Assembly: GCA_025024175.1 (NCBI GenBank)
Contig: QCXZ01000003.1
Span: 15,334,392-15,398,391 of the forward strand
DNA: 64,000 nucleotides
Source of the DNA: Rhyzopertha dominica
Lineage: Eukaryota; Arthropoda; Insecta; Coleoptera; Bostrichidae
Direction: 5' to 3'
A model generated the notes under the pieces. That model worked only from the letters and a program-made list of their open reading frames with translations, searched no databases and had not been told where the DNA came from. Positions 23,401 to 34,284 of the stretch are shown here, piece after piece. Numbering within the stretch: the first letter of the stretch is position 1; every line of letters starts with the position of its first letter. The position numbers and the translations under genes are program-made.

Positions 23401-23530
23401 TACGTTCAGTATTTTCGAGCTTCAAAGCGTAATCCAGTCCTTATATAAAATAATCCTTATATTCCCTTAACATGCGCTAGGCAGTCGCACTACTAGCAGT
23501 CAGCATGTACCCCTTCAACCCAGCGTAGAC

Positions 23531-23582
23531 GGCTGGCCCAGCGGTATATCCGGGAGTGGCAGAAATGCTGACCGTACATTGG

Positions 23583-23620
<38 letters not shown>
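23531..23620 (+). mobile_element. Possible tRNA-like SINE head with (CAAT)n tail
   Basis: TGGCCCAGCGGTA resembles a Pol III A box and GGTTCAATC, 47 bases on, a B box. A (CAAT)n run of about nine units follows (23585-23620). The tRNA cloverleaf does not fold well. Tentative. Confidence 0.4.
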
Positions 23621-24844
23621 TAAAAGGAAAGATGATGGCGACAATCATAACAAACGCAAGATATTATGTGGAAAAAATAACAATAACGAGATGTATTATG
23701 TATTATGCCATATAATATGGCAACTCAAATTAAGATATATTGATGTTCAGGTAAAAGCTAAAATTGCTTTAAAGTCTAAAGGATGAAAACTTTATTAGGG
23801 AGCGTATTTAAACAGAAACAAGCAAGGAAAGATATTAAGCCTACTATTGGCATTTCCATCCAAATACATCCTTACCTACAATTACGTATTACACTTAAAT
23901 TAAGATTCTCCGGATGTAAGTAAATGATTTACAGCGCACGCACCTGTCGATGTTTAATACCGATTTAGTTACCTAACTATATGCTCAATTTACTTACAAT
24001 ATGCATTTTTAGAATCAGAAATTACTCTAAAATTTACGGCAACTAAGAAGTTACTTTTTTAACATTTCACTTCTTACATGATCGCTTATATATAAAGCGA
24101 GGTTGACGCAGTAACCATGGTGTGTTTTTTCTCCGCAATCAAATCAAAATCTTGACAGTTGCGAGTAAATAAATACACATTTACGAAATACAAGTGAATG
24201 ATAGTGAGAATTGTCAACATTAGTGAAAGGGTTGCGTGACAATTCCCGTAACAAATCGATTAATTTGGTGTTAATTGTGCATCTATTGAGTGCCGTTTAG
24301 AACGTAGTTGTATTAAAAAGGGAGAGATGAATCTGCAACAGCACCCTCTAGCGATAAGGAGAAATGAAGTGAGATATGTAACGTGTCGGTAACGACTACT
24401 CGTTGTAAAATGACTTTTTCTGACTGTACATAGCCATGAAGTTACACAGAGTTCTGTTTTCGTTTGCTGATGGTTCGCCTGCACATATTTTGTCCCGACA
24501 ATGGCTTAGCATGGATCGGCGTTGTTTGGCCGTTTTGTTTTCTTTGTTTCTTTAAGAAAATTGTGTTTTTCTATTTCTAAACCACTGGATTTTGGCGCAT
24601 CGCAATGGCTTCTCCTATGTACGTCTCAACGAAATACGCTCTACTTCATAATCCAAAACGTCATTAATTACTTATAAATACCCAAACTAACATTAACCAC
24701 ACAAGTGGAATTCAAGTGTCAATGATTTCTATAAATCCAATCATTAGTACCGCTCTAAAGCGATCGTATCCTACGTTTAGATGGTAGGTAATTTCTATAT
24801 GTCAAATAAGATGAAAAATGTGCAATTTCGATATGGAAATTGGA
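23621..24844. other. Unassigned stretch with a TATA-like motif
   Basis: No gene recognised. CGCTTATATATAAAGCG (24084-24100) is a near-palindromic TATA-like motif followed by about 470 bp of ordinary-complexity sequence. It could be a promoter, but no transcript evidence is visible. Confidence 0.3.
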
Positions 24845-25215
24845 TAAGCGCGTAGGAACTTCAAGCCGGCAATAGCGACGGCCAATTGGAAAACTCTTAT
24901 CAACGCCTCGGGGTTACATGATAGTCTACGCCCTTTTTAATCCAATATCCCCAAGACCCGACGACTTTCCCCAGAATTGGGAAGGAAATTAAGCCGCAGA
25001 TTGACGATGGCGCACCCTTGTCTGATTGGTTACCTTTGGACTGATTTGTCATTGGCGCATTTATAAAATCGAATTGACAGGTGCGTAGCGACTTATCACC
25101 GTCCAAAATTAGATTACCGCGGGAGGGTTTGCGAAATGAGAGTTGAGGTCTTTCCCTCAATTTGAGGAATTTCGCTAGCTCATCACTGTGGGCTAATGAG
25201 AAAAATTTCAAGGAA
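24845..25215. promoter_or_regulatory. CpG-richer island, candidate conserved noncoding element
   Basis: The block has clear compositional contrast and is non-repetitive, with AATTAAGC and TGATTTGTCATTGG-like motifs. A 103-codon minus-strand frame (24900-25211) crosses it; its translation has no domain I recognise. It could be an exon, but no good splice sites were found at its ends. Confidence 0.3.
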
Positions 25216-27013
25216 TTGCCAATTTCTTCAATTTTTTTTTAGTTAATCTTGACTCACAGGTATAGTTGTTGAAAGATTTTTATATTCTCCAGTGTCATGG
25301 CTAAAAAATATTTTGTTTTGAATATTATTTCAAATGAATAGTTTTCTCGGTTGTTATTTTCGTCATTGGTACATGCAAAAAATAAACACAATAAATAACA
25401 TTTAGACTTAAAAATGCGCGGTCAACTTCTCTTACCAAGATTAGAGAATGAAAAACATTTTATATGTAACTAAGCTTGTTTTCTGCTGGCGCAGTGGCAC
25501 CAAACAGTTTTACCTATCAGCGTATTGAAACAAACGCAAATTATTGGAGAAGATTTTATGTGTTGGATGAAGAAGGCATATATTTTATATTACATGATAC
25601 TCAGAACAGATTAGGACACATAAATTAAAGAATCCATAATCGATCCTTAAAAAAGTGGTGTATTAAATTGTATAGACATACAGGTACAACCCGCTTCGTT
25701 GGCGGTGATTTAATAAACAAACAAGTCGGCGAAACTCGCGTTCAATGGTGATTTTAAAACCTGAATTTCAAAATCTATAACAAGGAAACATTGGCGATCG
25801 TAAAGAATTTGAAACTTGCACAAAAAAATATGAAATTGTTTTGAAAATTATTGAAAATCTTTGCGAAACAAAAACATATTGAACAGACGTAGTCGTTATA
25901 GTTCTTTTGTTTACTCTTGACTCGTATTAACATTAGGGAGTTACATGGATGCAATATAATCAGAAGCAGGAGACGACAAAGAGAAGTTACAGGTAAATCG
26001 GTACGAAACATGGCGGACCGGAAAGAAACGATTACAGGTCACAAAGCTATTTTGGTAGCTAAAGTAATCGCGAGAAAAGCGACAAAATACGTTCACGCCC
26101 GTAGTATTTAAGGTTTCCATTAACACATTATTGACACCTGCACTTGAAAAATACAAAATTGAAGTAGTCTATATATTGAACTTTCGCAAGGATTTATGGG
26201 CATCTAGATAATTTTCTTGTTAAAGTAAAAAATAGCATATAAAAAGCTGCGTGTGCTTATACAAGAAATCAGAAGCTATATACTTATCTGACACTTATAG
26301 GATTAATTATATAAAGATCACATCAAATTAAAACTCTGGGTAGAAGCAAATTAAGATTACTGTAAGCGATGCTAAATATTTTGTACGTTAGAAAATTTAT
26401 CATAATTTTGGAACTAACACGAGTCGAAGAACTGTTCGAAAGTTACTAAAAGGATAACATTGTAGAAAGTAGATGTGGTTATGTATCAACAGATAGCATT
26501 CTGCCTTATGATACTTAAGCATTTTAATAAATATTCGACCTGTCGTGTGCTACAAAACCTTACTATCAATGAAATGCTTCAAAAATTTGTTAGTAAAGGC
26601 AGAACAATGATATCAAAACTATGTCCATGGGGCTGCTGATGCAAGCAGCAACTTTATACGTCTAATTGCTATGTAAGTAAAAAAAAATGTTAAGTAAACG
26701 GCTATGGAAAAATATACAAGAGAACCTTCCAGTATAATAGGAAATTACCTGTAATCTCGTCAAAACTTCGACTTAAAATATACCTATAATTACTTTTGTT
26801 AAAAACAGTGCCTAATTTTCAAGTACACTCTGTTAGTGTCCTTTTAAAAGTTTCCGTTATTAATGCATCCATGACAAAACCATTCCCATCAAAAATTATA
26901 CTACCACTTTAATTGAGTAATCAATAAATATCAATAATTTAAATTTTTAAACTGTTTAAGGCAACTGACAGCAAAAAGCACGTATTTGTTGTAGTTAGAA
27001 CCTGACCATATAT
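25216..27013. other. Unassigned AT-rich stretch
   Basis: No recognisable gene or repeat pair. Short frames around 25775-26156 on both strands lack domain features. Confidence 0.4.
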
Positions 27014-27233
27014 GTATAAGTAAGAATTTATAATGGCAATGCCATCTGTCAGCATTACACTGACATGATGACAAAGCCACCTAGCTGCCTTAACGGGTAC
27101 TACTTCCTAAAGGAAGTGACCTGTAGCCTGACAAATTGGCATTCAACTGCATACTTCAATTTGACAGCAGGCCCCCACGGTACTTTTTGCTAGCGGGCAA
27201 GAACCGACATACATTAAAATGCATGTCTATGCT

Positions 27234-27323
27234 GTGCTGTCTGCACCTCAACCAACTGCAAATAGATCTACTTCGCTGTCATTACAGCTCATCAGTGCAG
27301 TTTAGGTATAGTGCAGACAGCAC
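27234..27323 (-). ncRNA. Hammerhead ribozyme copy 5 (two active-site changes)
   Basis: The minus strand has CTGATGA, stem II GCTG/CAGC and 13 perfect outer stem I pairs of the CTGCAC/GTGCAG type. The GAAA box reads GAAG, so A15.1 is G, and position 17 is U instead of C. A G-U pair at 15.1-16.1 and a U17 are expected to reduce activity strongly. Confidence 0.82.
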
Positions 27324-27604
27324 GGCATAGAACTGGTTTTGCCTATATACCAAAGCAATGGTATGATGTAAGTAAGAATTTAGATGGCGATGTCATCTGT
27401 CAGCATTACACTGACATGATGACAAAGCCACCTAGCTGCCTTAACGGGTTCTACTTCCTAAAGGAAGTGACCTGTAGCCTGACAAATTGGCAGCTAGGTG
27501 GCTTCGTCATCATGTCAGTGTAATGCTGACACATGGCATTGCCATCTTAATTCTTACTTACATCATACTATTGCTTTGGTATATATGCAAATCAGTTCTA
27601 TGCC

Positions 27605-27694
27605 GTGCTGTCTGCACTAGTCCTAAACTGCACTGATGAGCTGTAATGACAGCGAAATAAATCTATCTGCAGTTGGTTGAGGTGCAGACAGCAC
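27605..27694 (+). ncRNA. Hammerhead ribozyme copy 6
   Basis: A 90-nt plus-strand copy with C3 at 27633, CTGATGA, stem II GCTG-TAATGA-CAGC, GAAA at 27654-27657 and C17 at 27667; predicted cleavage is 27667/27668. Stem III reads ATAAATCTAT, so its fourth pair is lost, but A15.1-U16.1 and two more pairs remain. Outer stem I is GTGCTGTCTGCAC / GTGCAGACAGCAC, perfectly paired. Likely competent. Confidence 0.9.
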
Positions 27695-27814
27695 AGCATA
27701 GACATGCATTTTAGTTCATCATATATGTTGGTCTGAACTTTATGTTTTTGATGATGTAAATTTGTTGCGCTTACCTCCGACGATACCTGAAGTGTGCCAT
27801 GCACATAGATTTTT

Positions 27815-28090
27815 TGTATGACGGTTCCTGTCATACATTCGTTCTACTCGCTGACAGCCTCATGGTACAAGATTTGTATTTATACCATTAAATATAAAAC
27901 CCTACCTGGTGTCAGGTAAATAAATACTTCTAATTGCTGTGCGGCGAGCTGTTTTTGTTTTTGTATTTCTCAGTGCGTAGAACAAATAAAAAAAACTTGA
28001 AACGTTTGCAGCTTTCCTTGCTGAGCATTGTGCTCCTATCCAACCGATCCTTTCAAACACCACTACCCCTACAGGAGGGGTCCCGTTACA
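27815..28090. mobile_element. Candidate solo LTR
   Basis: The block starts TGTATGACGGTTCC and ends GGGGTCCCGTTACA, giving TG...CA ends with weakly inverted termini (TGTATGACGG / TGTAACGGGA). It contains ATATAAAA (27893-27900) and AATAAA motifs (27918-27924 and 27985-27990) in LTR-like order. No target duplication was found, so the call rests on ends and signals only. No internal retroviral coding flanks it. Confidence 0.35.
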
Positions 28091-28565
28091 TGTTATAGCT
28101 AGTGTGCAGGCAATTCTATAGTTGAACTGAAAGGTGCAAACTGANTAAAATAAAATGTTTATTAATTTTTTCTAAATACCTACTAATTTTCTTAGATACT
28201 GTACGTCTGAAACCTTCATTATTGACTAACTTGAGAAATTCAAAAGCACAAATTTTATGAAGCGTTAATTTTATGCTATACATGTATATCTCATAAAAAT
28301 GTGTATGAGTTGCAGTTTAGTATTCACGATTGTCTTGGTATACTCAAGCAGGCAGGAAATACAGGCATTACACATTATATGTACTAAGAAATCCTTAAAA
28401 TTAAGTTAAAATACATCAAGTCGTACATAAGAAGAACAATATATTTAGTAATACAACGATATATATAATTGGTTATAGAGAGAAAGTTAATTATTGCCTG
28501 AAATTTGTTCTTAATTAACATCGATGATATTTTAATGAGTTAACAGGCATAAGAATAAATGTAAA

Positions 28566-28852
28566 AGTGTTGCCAGCCTTGACCGAGATTTGAACTCGGG
28601 ACCTTTTGAACACTAGTCAAACGCTCTATCACTGAGGTATCAGGGCCCTATTCAGAATCGAGGCCAAGGTGGCATATATACATCATAGTTCATTATGTAA
28701 CGCTGCTGAACGCCATCCGGCACATTTGCAGCTGAATTTATGCCATCTAGACCTCGATTCTGAATAGCACCCTGATAGCTCAGTGACAGAGCGCTTGACT
28801 AGTATTCAAAAGGTCCCGAGTTTAAATCTCGGTCAAGACTGGCAATACTTTT
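28566..28852. mobile_element. Inverted pair of tRNA-derived SINE heads (foldback)
   Basis: Two tRNA-like heads face each other. The minus-strand head (28576-28646) folds as a cloverleaf with a perfect T-arm (CCGAG/CTCGG), a 5-bp anticodon stem with AGT in the anticodon position, and 6 of 7 acceptor pairs. The plus-strand head (28769-28839) has the same arms but only 4 of 7 acceptor pairs. The sequence behind each head is also inverted, including a perfect 16-base arm CTATTCAGAATCGAGG / CCTCGATTCTGAATAG. No CCA or Pol III T-run follows, and the head body is shared with 23320-23400, so I call SINE copies, not tRNA-Thr genes. Confidence 0.7.
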
Positions 28853-29527
28853 TCATTTCTTCTTATGCGTGTTAACCCATTAAAATATAATCGACGTTAT
28901 AATTGGTTATACCTTAGATTCGTTTTATGCAGATTATGACGCTGACAAACTCAATTTTACTGTGAACTATTTTAAGCTAGTAATAGTCCTAACTTGTTTA
29001 TACTGAGTCATCAGAGTTACTTTGGTCCAAGAAAAAAATACACCCTAAACTTAGGGCACATAATTATTTTTACAGATGACCATTAATTCAAGTCATCGTA
29101 TAATCCGTTACCAAACAACAGAACCGGACGTAAACGTCGGCGCATGAAATCTTTCTGATTTTGTTGCCTACCATGCGAAATATCTTATTCCTTTCTTTTA
29201 CATCTCCATTATATCAATAACAATTGCTCACGTGGCCCTACAACCCATAATCGGAACAGCCACAATCTTGATTTCGGCCAGATATAGCTACTAATAAAAA
29301 TCAGGCTTAACCTGAGGCGATAATATTAATATGGGTATGCCGTGCGTGTTCTTGTAATTACCCTTTTAAGCCAACACGTAAAGTTGGTACACGCGACCTA
29401 GGCACAAGAGGTGGTCACGCGTAGCTGCTGTAAATTAGCAGATCAAACACTGAAAACTAATTAAATAGCACGGAAGTTCACGGGCGGTTGAAATTATGGC
29501 TGTTTTTCTTTTCTGGCGGGTGCTTAC
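28853..29527. other. Unassigned stretch
   Basis: No feature recognised except moderate CpG content around 29100-29430. Confidence 0.3.
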
Positions 29528-29577
29528 CGTGTAGTGGAGATACAGACAGGTTGGCAGCAGGCGGCTTTGAATCTTAC
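29528..29577 (-). other. Candidate 50-nt internal exon
   Basis: On the minus strand a pyrimidine-rich acceptor (CTCTTTGTTTCAG) precedes 50 bases, followed by the donor GTAAGC. Two reading frames are open through it, encoding either a VRFKAACC-type or a KIQSRLLP-type peptide. The segment is visibly GC-richer than the introns would be. A 50-nt exon would shift frame unless neighbours compensate. There is no homology support; plausible splice sites alone are weak evidence. Confidence 0.25.
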
Positions 29578-30699
29578 CTGAAACAAAGAGAATAATTGAT
29601 AAAGAAGCTGCTTTTACCGTTCCATGAGACAGTATACCTTAATAACATACCAAGAAAAATTGATATACTTACTTTCGGGGATACGGAAAGTAGGAAACAA
29701 AATGTGCCTTCGCGGTGTTGACGAAAAACAACAAAACAAACCCGCCGAATTGGTTTTACTAGAAAACTAACCTCGTTTCTGTTGTATATTTAAATATAAG
29801 TTAGTAATCTAGATATGATATTACAAAAAGGGTTGTTCGGTAAAATGTAAAGTAATGTCATATTTATAGAAAAGGATGTTAAAAATGCAACCAAGAATAC
29901 ACTTTCATAGGTAACATGGATAATTGTTTTTCGGCTTAAGAGACAAGAAACACAGAGAGCTATGTCAATCTGTAAATTTTGATATAAACTTCTACTAAAG
30001 ATGAAGTACGTTTACAAACTGAATACAAAATTACTTGTTCTTGATGAAAATTGGACCATATAAGGGAGACGAAAATAATAGATAATAATACAACAAATAT
30101 TATTACAAACGTTTAATACAAGAAACTATTATTAACAGTGATTACAGAAAATATATAATATATAAATAAGTTCACATTTGAAAGGCAATTTTGTAGTTTC
30201 CTTGTAATTTGTTCATTTAATTTCAAAATTTTTAATTTGCGACAACATTTTTAGGGGTTCTCTTCTTTGACAAAGATTGCAGGCATAATCGAAAAGTTAG
30301 ACCGATATTTTTGCCAGTCAGTGTTCAATTAGCGACAGCGCTTTTCCGAAAACATAATAATCTTTTTATTCTCCATTGATTTTGCTGCTGAAAATCTAAT
30401 CTTCAATCTCGGCGCAGTCGCCATGTTAACATAAAAACTTAATACCTTGATCCGGCTCTTCNAATGAAAATAACGTGTTGCGATATTTTAAACAGTTAGT
30501 ATTACAAAATTTAATTAGCAAAAGAAGCTCTTGTCAAAACAAAATCTCATTTGCATAAAAAGAAAATAGCCAATTGAAGTAAAATTCCGTGCGAACGAAC
30601 AACTCTGAAAACAATAATTAATAACTTGTCAGCATATTTTGCAACACTATAAGAGGTCGTCTAAATGGTATTTATATCTATTTCTTTATTACTAAATGA
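29578..30699. other. Unassigned AT-rich stretch
   Basis: Nothing recognised. Confidence 0.35.
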
Positions 30700-31030
30700 C
30701 AATCCTAGCTTGCAACTCACTCTCGTCATCCATGGTACTTTACGACGTCAACTTTTCCCCAAGCCTTTTCCTGAAGTTTTTAATTATGAAATAAATTTGG
30801 TTTCGTTCGATTCGACGCCGGATCGTGTATTCCGCGGCGCTCTCTTCAAAGGAAAGGAAAGGAATAAAAATGAAGGGAAAAATTATGAAATGCAATTTAA
30901 GTTATCTAATTACCCCGGGTTGGTCCGAGAAAAATGCTAATTTTTCAGTCCCTAATTATCGGCCGTACAAATCTGAAACTGCTATTAAGCGGAAAAAATT
31001 TCAGCCGACGATAAAAATTGTAAAAGGATC
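30700..31030. promoter_or_regulatory. CpG-richer island, candidate conserved noncoding element
   Basis: Contrasting block with TTTAATTATG, TAATTACC and CTAATTATC homeodomain-like cores (about 30778, 30909 and 30951) and frequent CpG. Overlapping frames of 74-91 codons have no domain. It resembles insect developmental enhancers in texture; this is inference. Confidence 0.35.
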
Positions 31031-32077
31031 TTCAAATTACCATTTGTAACCAGTGTCCTTTGTTTCGTGACTAAAAGTGATCAGGGTCACAAACGAAGGG
31101 AAATTAGGTATCCAGCGATAAATCCAGTGCCAATAAATATCGGTGCGGTTTACTTGCTTTGTAACAGATTTTGTTGTGAATTTCAAGATTAATATACATA
31201 ATATATTTTTGTTGTATAAATAGAAGTATGTCTGGATGTTGTAAACATAATAAATATGGGATAGCAACTTGTATTTGGCACGTGGCTAAATTAGTGTACT
31301 ATAAAATAGAGATATTACAAACTTGTTCATTTCCACCTACTACGTCCACATTTTAAGGAACATTTTGTACGACAATTAAGATTTATCTCAAATTCGTCTA
31401 CTTAAGTAATATTTTACTTCGAAGGGAAATTGTTTTAGTTGAAAATATCTTCTATTGAAATAATGAAATTTACTCCAACACAAAATATTATTTAATATTT
31501 TAGCGCAATACTTCCCTTTTGTTGCCTTTATGAAGAAGCAAACTTTAGGATATTTTAGGGAGAAAAAAGTTCAGATGAATCACACAAGAAATTAAAGCGC
31601 GTTAAGGACAAAACGTTTAATTCCAGGTTTGTAGGAAAATTATTTACTTGGTCTGCAATACGAGTACAATATTATTTAAATATAACTAAACACCTTCCGG
31701 AATTCGGGCCTGAGCAGAGCAGTATCTATAAAAGTACAGCTCTAAAATCGACAAACAAATATAAACCTAATTAAAATACGCTCTAATTCAGCCGGTTTAT
31801 TAAAGTAACTTGTTGGCAACTGTACTTCTAAATTTTGTGAGGTCAACTTATTCTCCGTTTAACATTATTACACATTTAACTTCATTTTGTGAATGATTAT
31901 CAAGGAATTATCAAGCTGGAAAGGCTCAACTTGTAATTTATAATTAATAAAATGGATTTTTCTAGAGTAGAAAATTTTAGCTAAATGCGAACATGCAAAA
32001 CAAATTTCATACTTTGTCACCAATGATTAAATTATTTTGGTCATCGAGATACCTTTGCAAAGTACACCTCAGAACTA
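31031..32077. other. Unassigned AT-rich stretch
   Basis: Nothing recognised. Confidence 0.35.
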
Positions 32078-32321
32078 TAGTCACTAACTGGAATATAGTA
32101 CCGCAAAGTCCGCCATATTTGTAGTAAAAGTTTTGGCGAGAACATTCAAATTGCGTAATGTTAATTTTACTTAGATTGGAATTAGAATAAGACCAAGATC
32201 AGTAATGAAAACCCATTATTGATCTAGGTAGAAAAAAAACAGTCATTGGGTGATTTGATTGTTCCGGCCAAGACCTTTACTCCAAATATGGCGGACGTTG
32301 CGGTATTCCATTTAGTGACTG
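32078..32321. mobile_element. TA-flanked MITE with long TIRs
   Basis: The left arm TAGTCACTAACTGGAATA...ACCGCAAAGTCCGCCATATT is matched in reverse at the right end (CAGTCACTAAATGGAATACC.. read inward) over about 75 bases. Both ends are flanked by TA. It is 244 bp long with no coding. It fits a Tc1/mariner-type MITE. Confidence 0.85.
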
Positions 32322-32878
32322 TACTACGAACCAAACTGGACTAGGGAGATTCTAATTTGACATTTGACTGAGTTGATGACTAGACCCCTTAATGAGTACT
32401 TACAGCACCGTGTAAGGCCCACCCATTATTATTTTGACTGCTTAGGTCCTAAATGGTCAATGTTCATATAATCTTTAGTGATTTACCAACCTTACCCCAA
32501 TAACCATCTATAACAAACTTTCAAATAGAACAGCTAATACAAGGTGTACCCATTCTATGTCAGTTAATATAAAATATCAAGCAACAAACTAGACAATCAA
32601 AAGATAAACACTGTACCAAAGTAATTTACACATATAATTTTGCAGAACATGATGCATGCTGCAAGTTATTTAAAAATTAACAAAACAAGAATTACACAAG
32701 CTTTATTCTAGACAAATGTATTTGTATCCTTATGTTTCTATCAAAACATCAAAAGAAACCAAACAGTTTTCAAAATGTCATGAACGACTGGAATGTCCAT
32801 TACAGAACACTAGATTGTGGTAAACTTCCTCTTCTAGAATATTTGTTATTTAATGCCACCAAATAATTTCCTGTATTG

Positions 32879-33978
32879 TACGAGGCATATTCGTAAAATA
32901 AAGGCCGTTTGCGGGACACGACAAAATTGTATGCATACAGCGCCATCTATTGGTTGCCTGCGAAGACACGAAAGTGATTGTATTGTTTCAGTTGTCGTTT
33001 GCTAGTTAGCGAATGCAATCAACAATGTCCGCGACAATCGTTGATCAGCCAGTTGCGAAGTGCCCGCAGTACTTCGTGTTTTGTGCGCGAAAGGATCCTC
33101 AGCTTAAATCCACAAGGAGTTATGCATTGTTTACGGACCAGCTGTAATGAGTGAAAAAAATTAGACAATCGTGTCAAAAATTTAAGAATGGCTGTACTAA
33201 TATACAAGATAAAAGAGCGGACTGGTAGACCCAGTGTCCGGACCAACGAACTCCTTCAATAAGTTGACCAAAAGCTCTGATCTGATCAACGATTGACAAA
33301 TTGTGTGCAAGGTGGGTGCAAAAATTACTTACTGGCCAGCACAAAGAGCGAAGACGGTCAAGGAGGCGGGAGTTTTTGGATTGTTATCGACAAGACGGAA
33401 ATCACTTGTTTTCCCACATTGTTACTGGCAAGGGAACGCGGATATCCTACGGTACCCCCGTAGCCGAAGAAGATTCATTGAAGTGGCGTCATTCAACTTC
33501 ACAATACTAAAAAATCAAACATTCTCCTTAAACGATTAGGGAAATTATGGCTACCATTTTCTGGGATGATAAGGACGCTCTTTTAGTTGGATTCAGGGAA
33601 CGTTAAGCGCAGGAAAATGTTGGAAAGAATAGTCTTCTTCCACCAATGAAAAGATTTACGATTTTCGTTGGTAACTTCTTGACCACCCACCTAACAGTCC
33701 TCTCTTGCAACTAGCAAATATTTACTCTTTCTGCACTTCAAACAGTGGCTTGCTGGACAACGCTTCGAGAACGACGAGAAACTCAAGCCCGCGTTTTGAT
33801 CTGGCTCAATGGGGTTGTTGCCCTTGATAGTAAATCGTTATTATAACACATGTGAGACTTTGCCTAGACCTAATGGAGTTAGAAGCTGGCAATAGACAAA
33901 ATATTTGTAATGTTTCAGTGTCTTATTTTTACCTTTAAAGGTTTTCCGCCAAATTCAAATATTTCGTGATACGTCACT
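32879..33978 (+). pseudogene. Dead mariner-family transposon
   Basis: Broken plus-strand frames give mariner transposase blocks in the right order. The helix-turn-helix end FKNGCTNIQDKERTGRPS lies at about 33177-33230, CARWVQKLLT plus HKERR at about 33304-33350 (family pattern RWVPxxLTxxxKxxR), FLDCYRQDGN then IVTGKGT at about 33380-33440 (family IVTGDETW, so the first catalytic Asp is not preserved as such), a KLWLPFSGM block at about 33543 (family KVMATVFWD) and a C-terminal helix near 33770-33870. Frameshifts and stops separate them. Ends are approximate: TACGAGGCATATTCG is a plausible left terminus, but the right terminus matches it poorly. Confidence 0.8.
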
Positions 33979-34152
33979 GTTCCTGGAGACGCACTCCGCT
34001 ATTGCGCCGATGCGCCGGATGCCCTGTTGCATGCTTGATACCTTTGTCGCTGTTGAACATGCGTATGTTCTGTGGTTCTGTGCCCTTGTACGCGTTAAAG
34101 TTTTGTTTTTATTTACTTGGTACGTTGTTCTTCAAACATAGACTGTGCAATT

Positions 34153-34284
34153 ATGGAGCAAGATTATGTAAAGGGATTTCCGGACAATTTGCCAAAAATT
34201 GACTTACACAAGATTTTACATGAATGGAAACTCGTGCGGCCAGATCGCTCGATTTCAAGCAAATTAGGCGATTTTGCTATTTAA
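34153..34284 (+). CDS. Small unidentified ORF, 43 codons
   Basis: ATG to TAA. The peptide begins MEQDYVKGFPDNLPKIDLHK and has balanced composition unlike the chance frames around it. The phrase FPDNLPKID reminds me of the start of some uncharacterised arthropod proteins, but I cannot name a family. It may be an exon or a fragment of a transposon-carried gene just beyond the mariner relic. No splice site was confirmed. Confidence 0.3.
   Translation: MEQDYVKGFPDNLPKIDLHKILHEWKLVRPDRSISSKLGDFAI

Larger units (their letters stand above)
27014..27718. mobile_element. Array 2 of hammerhead-ribozyme repeat
   Basis: One minus-orientation unit with its ribozyme (27014-27360), then part of a second (27361-27490), joined head-to-head at GGCAGCTAGGTGG (about 27488-27500) to a plus-orientation unit that is cut off at about 27718, after GCATTTTA. 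Unit content matches array 1 at roughly 90% or better by eye. The outer stem I arms carry paired changes relative to array 1, so the two arrays descend from different subfamilies. Confidence 0.87.

Noticed and set aside
23585..23620. CRISPR-like array
   Set aside because: It is a simple (CAAT)n microsatellite without spacers; no CRISPR structure exists anywhere in the window.
22225..27330. A 64-codon frame recurring in four ribozyme-repeat copies (22225-22419, 22554-22748, 22906-23100, 27136-27330), starting and ending at the same places
   Set aside because: It is antisense to the ribozyme. Most differences between copies change the amino acid, so there is no sign of protein selection; shared openness follows from high nucleotide identity.
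28576..28646. tRNA-Thr(AGT) gene
   Set aside because: One acceptor mismatch, a weak D-stem, no Pol III terminator, an inverted sibling and a third related copy make a SINE head more likely.
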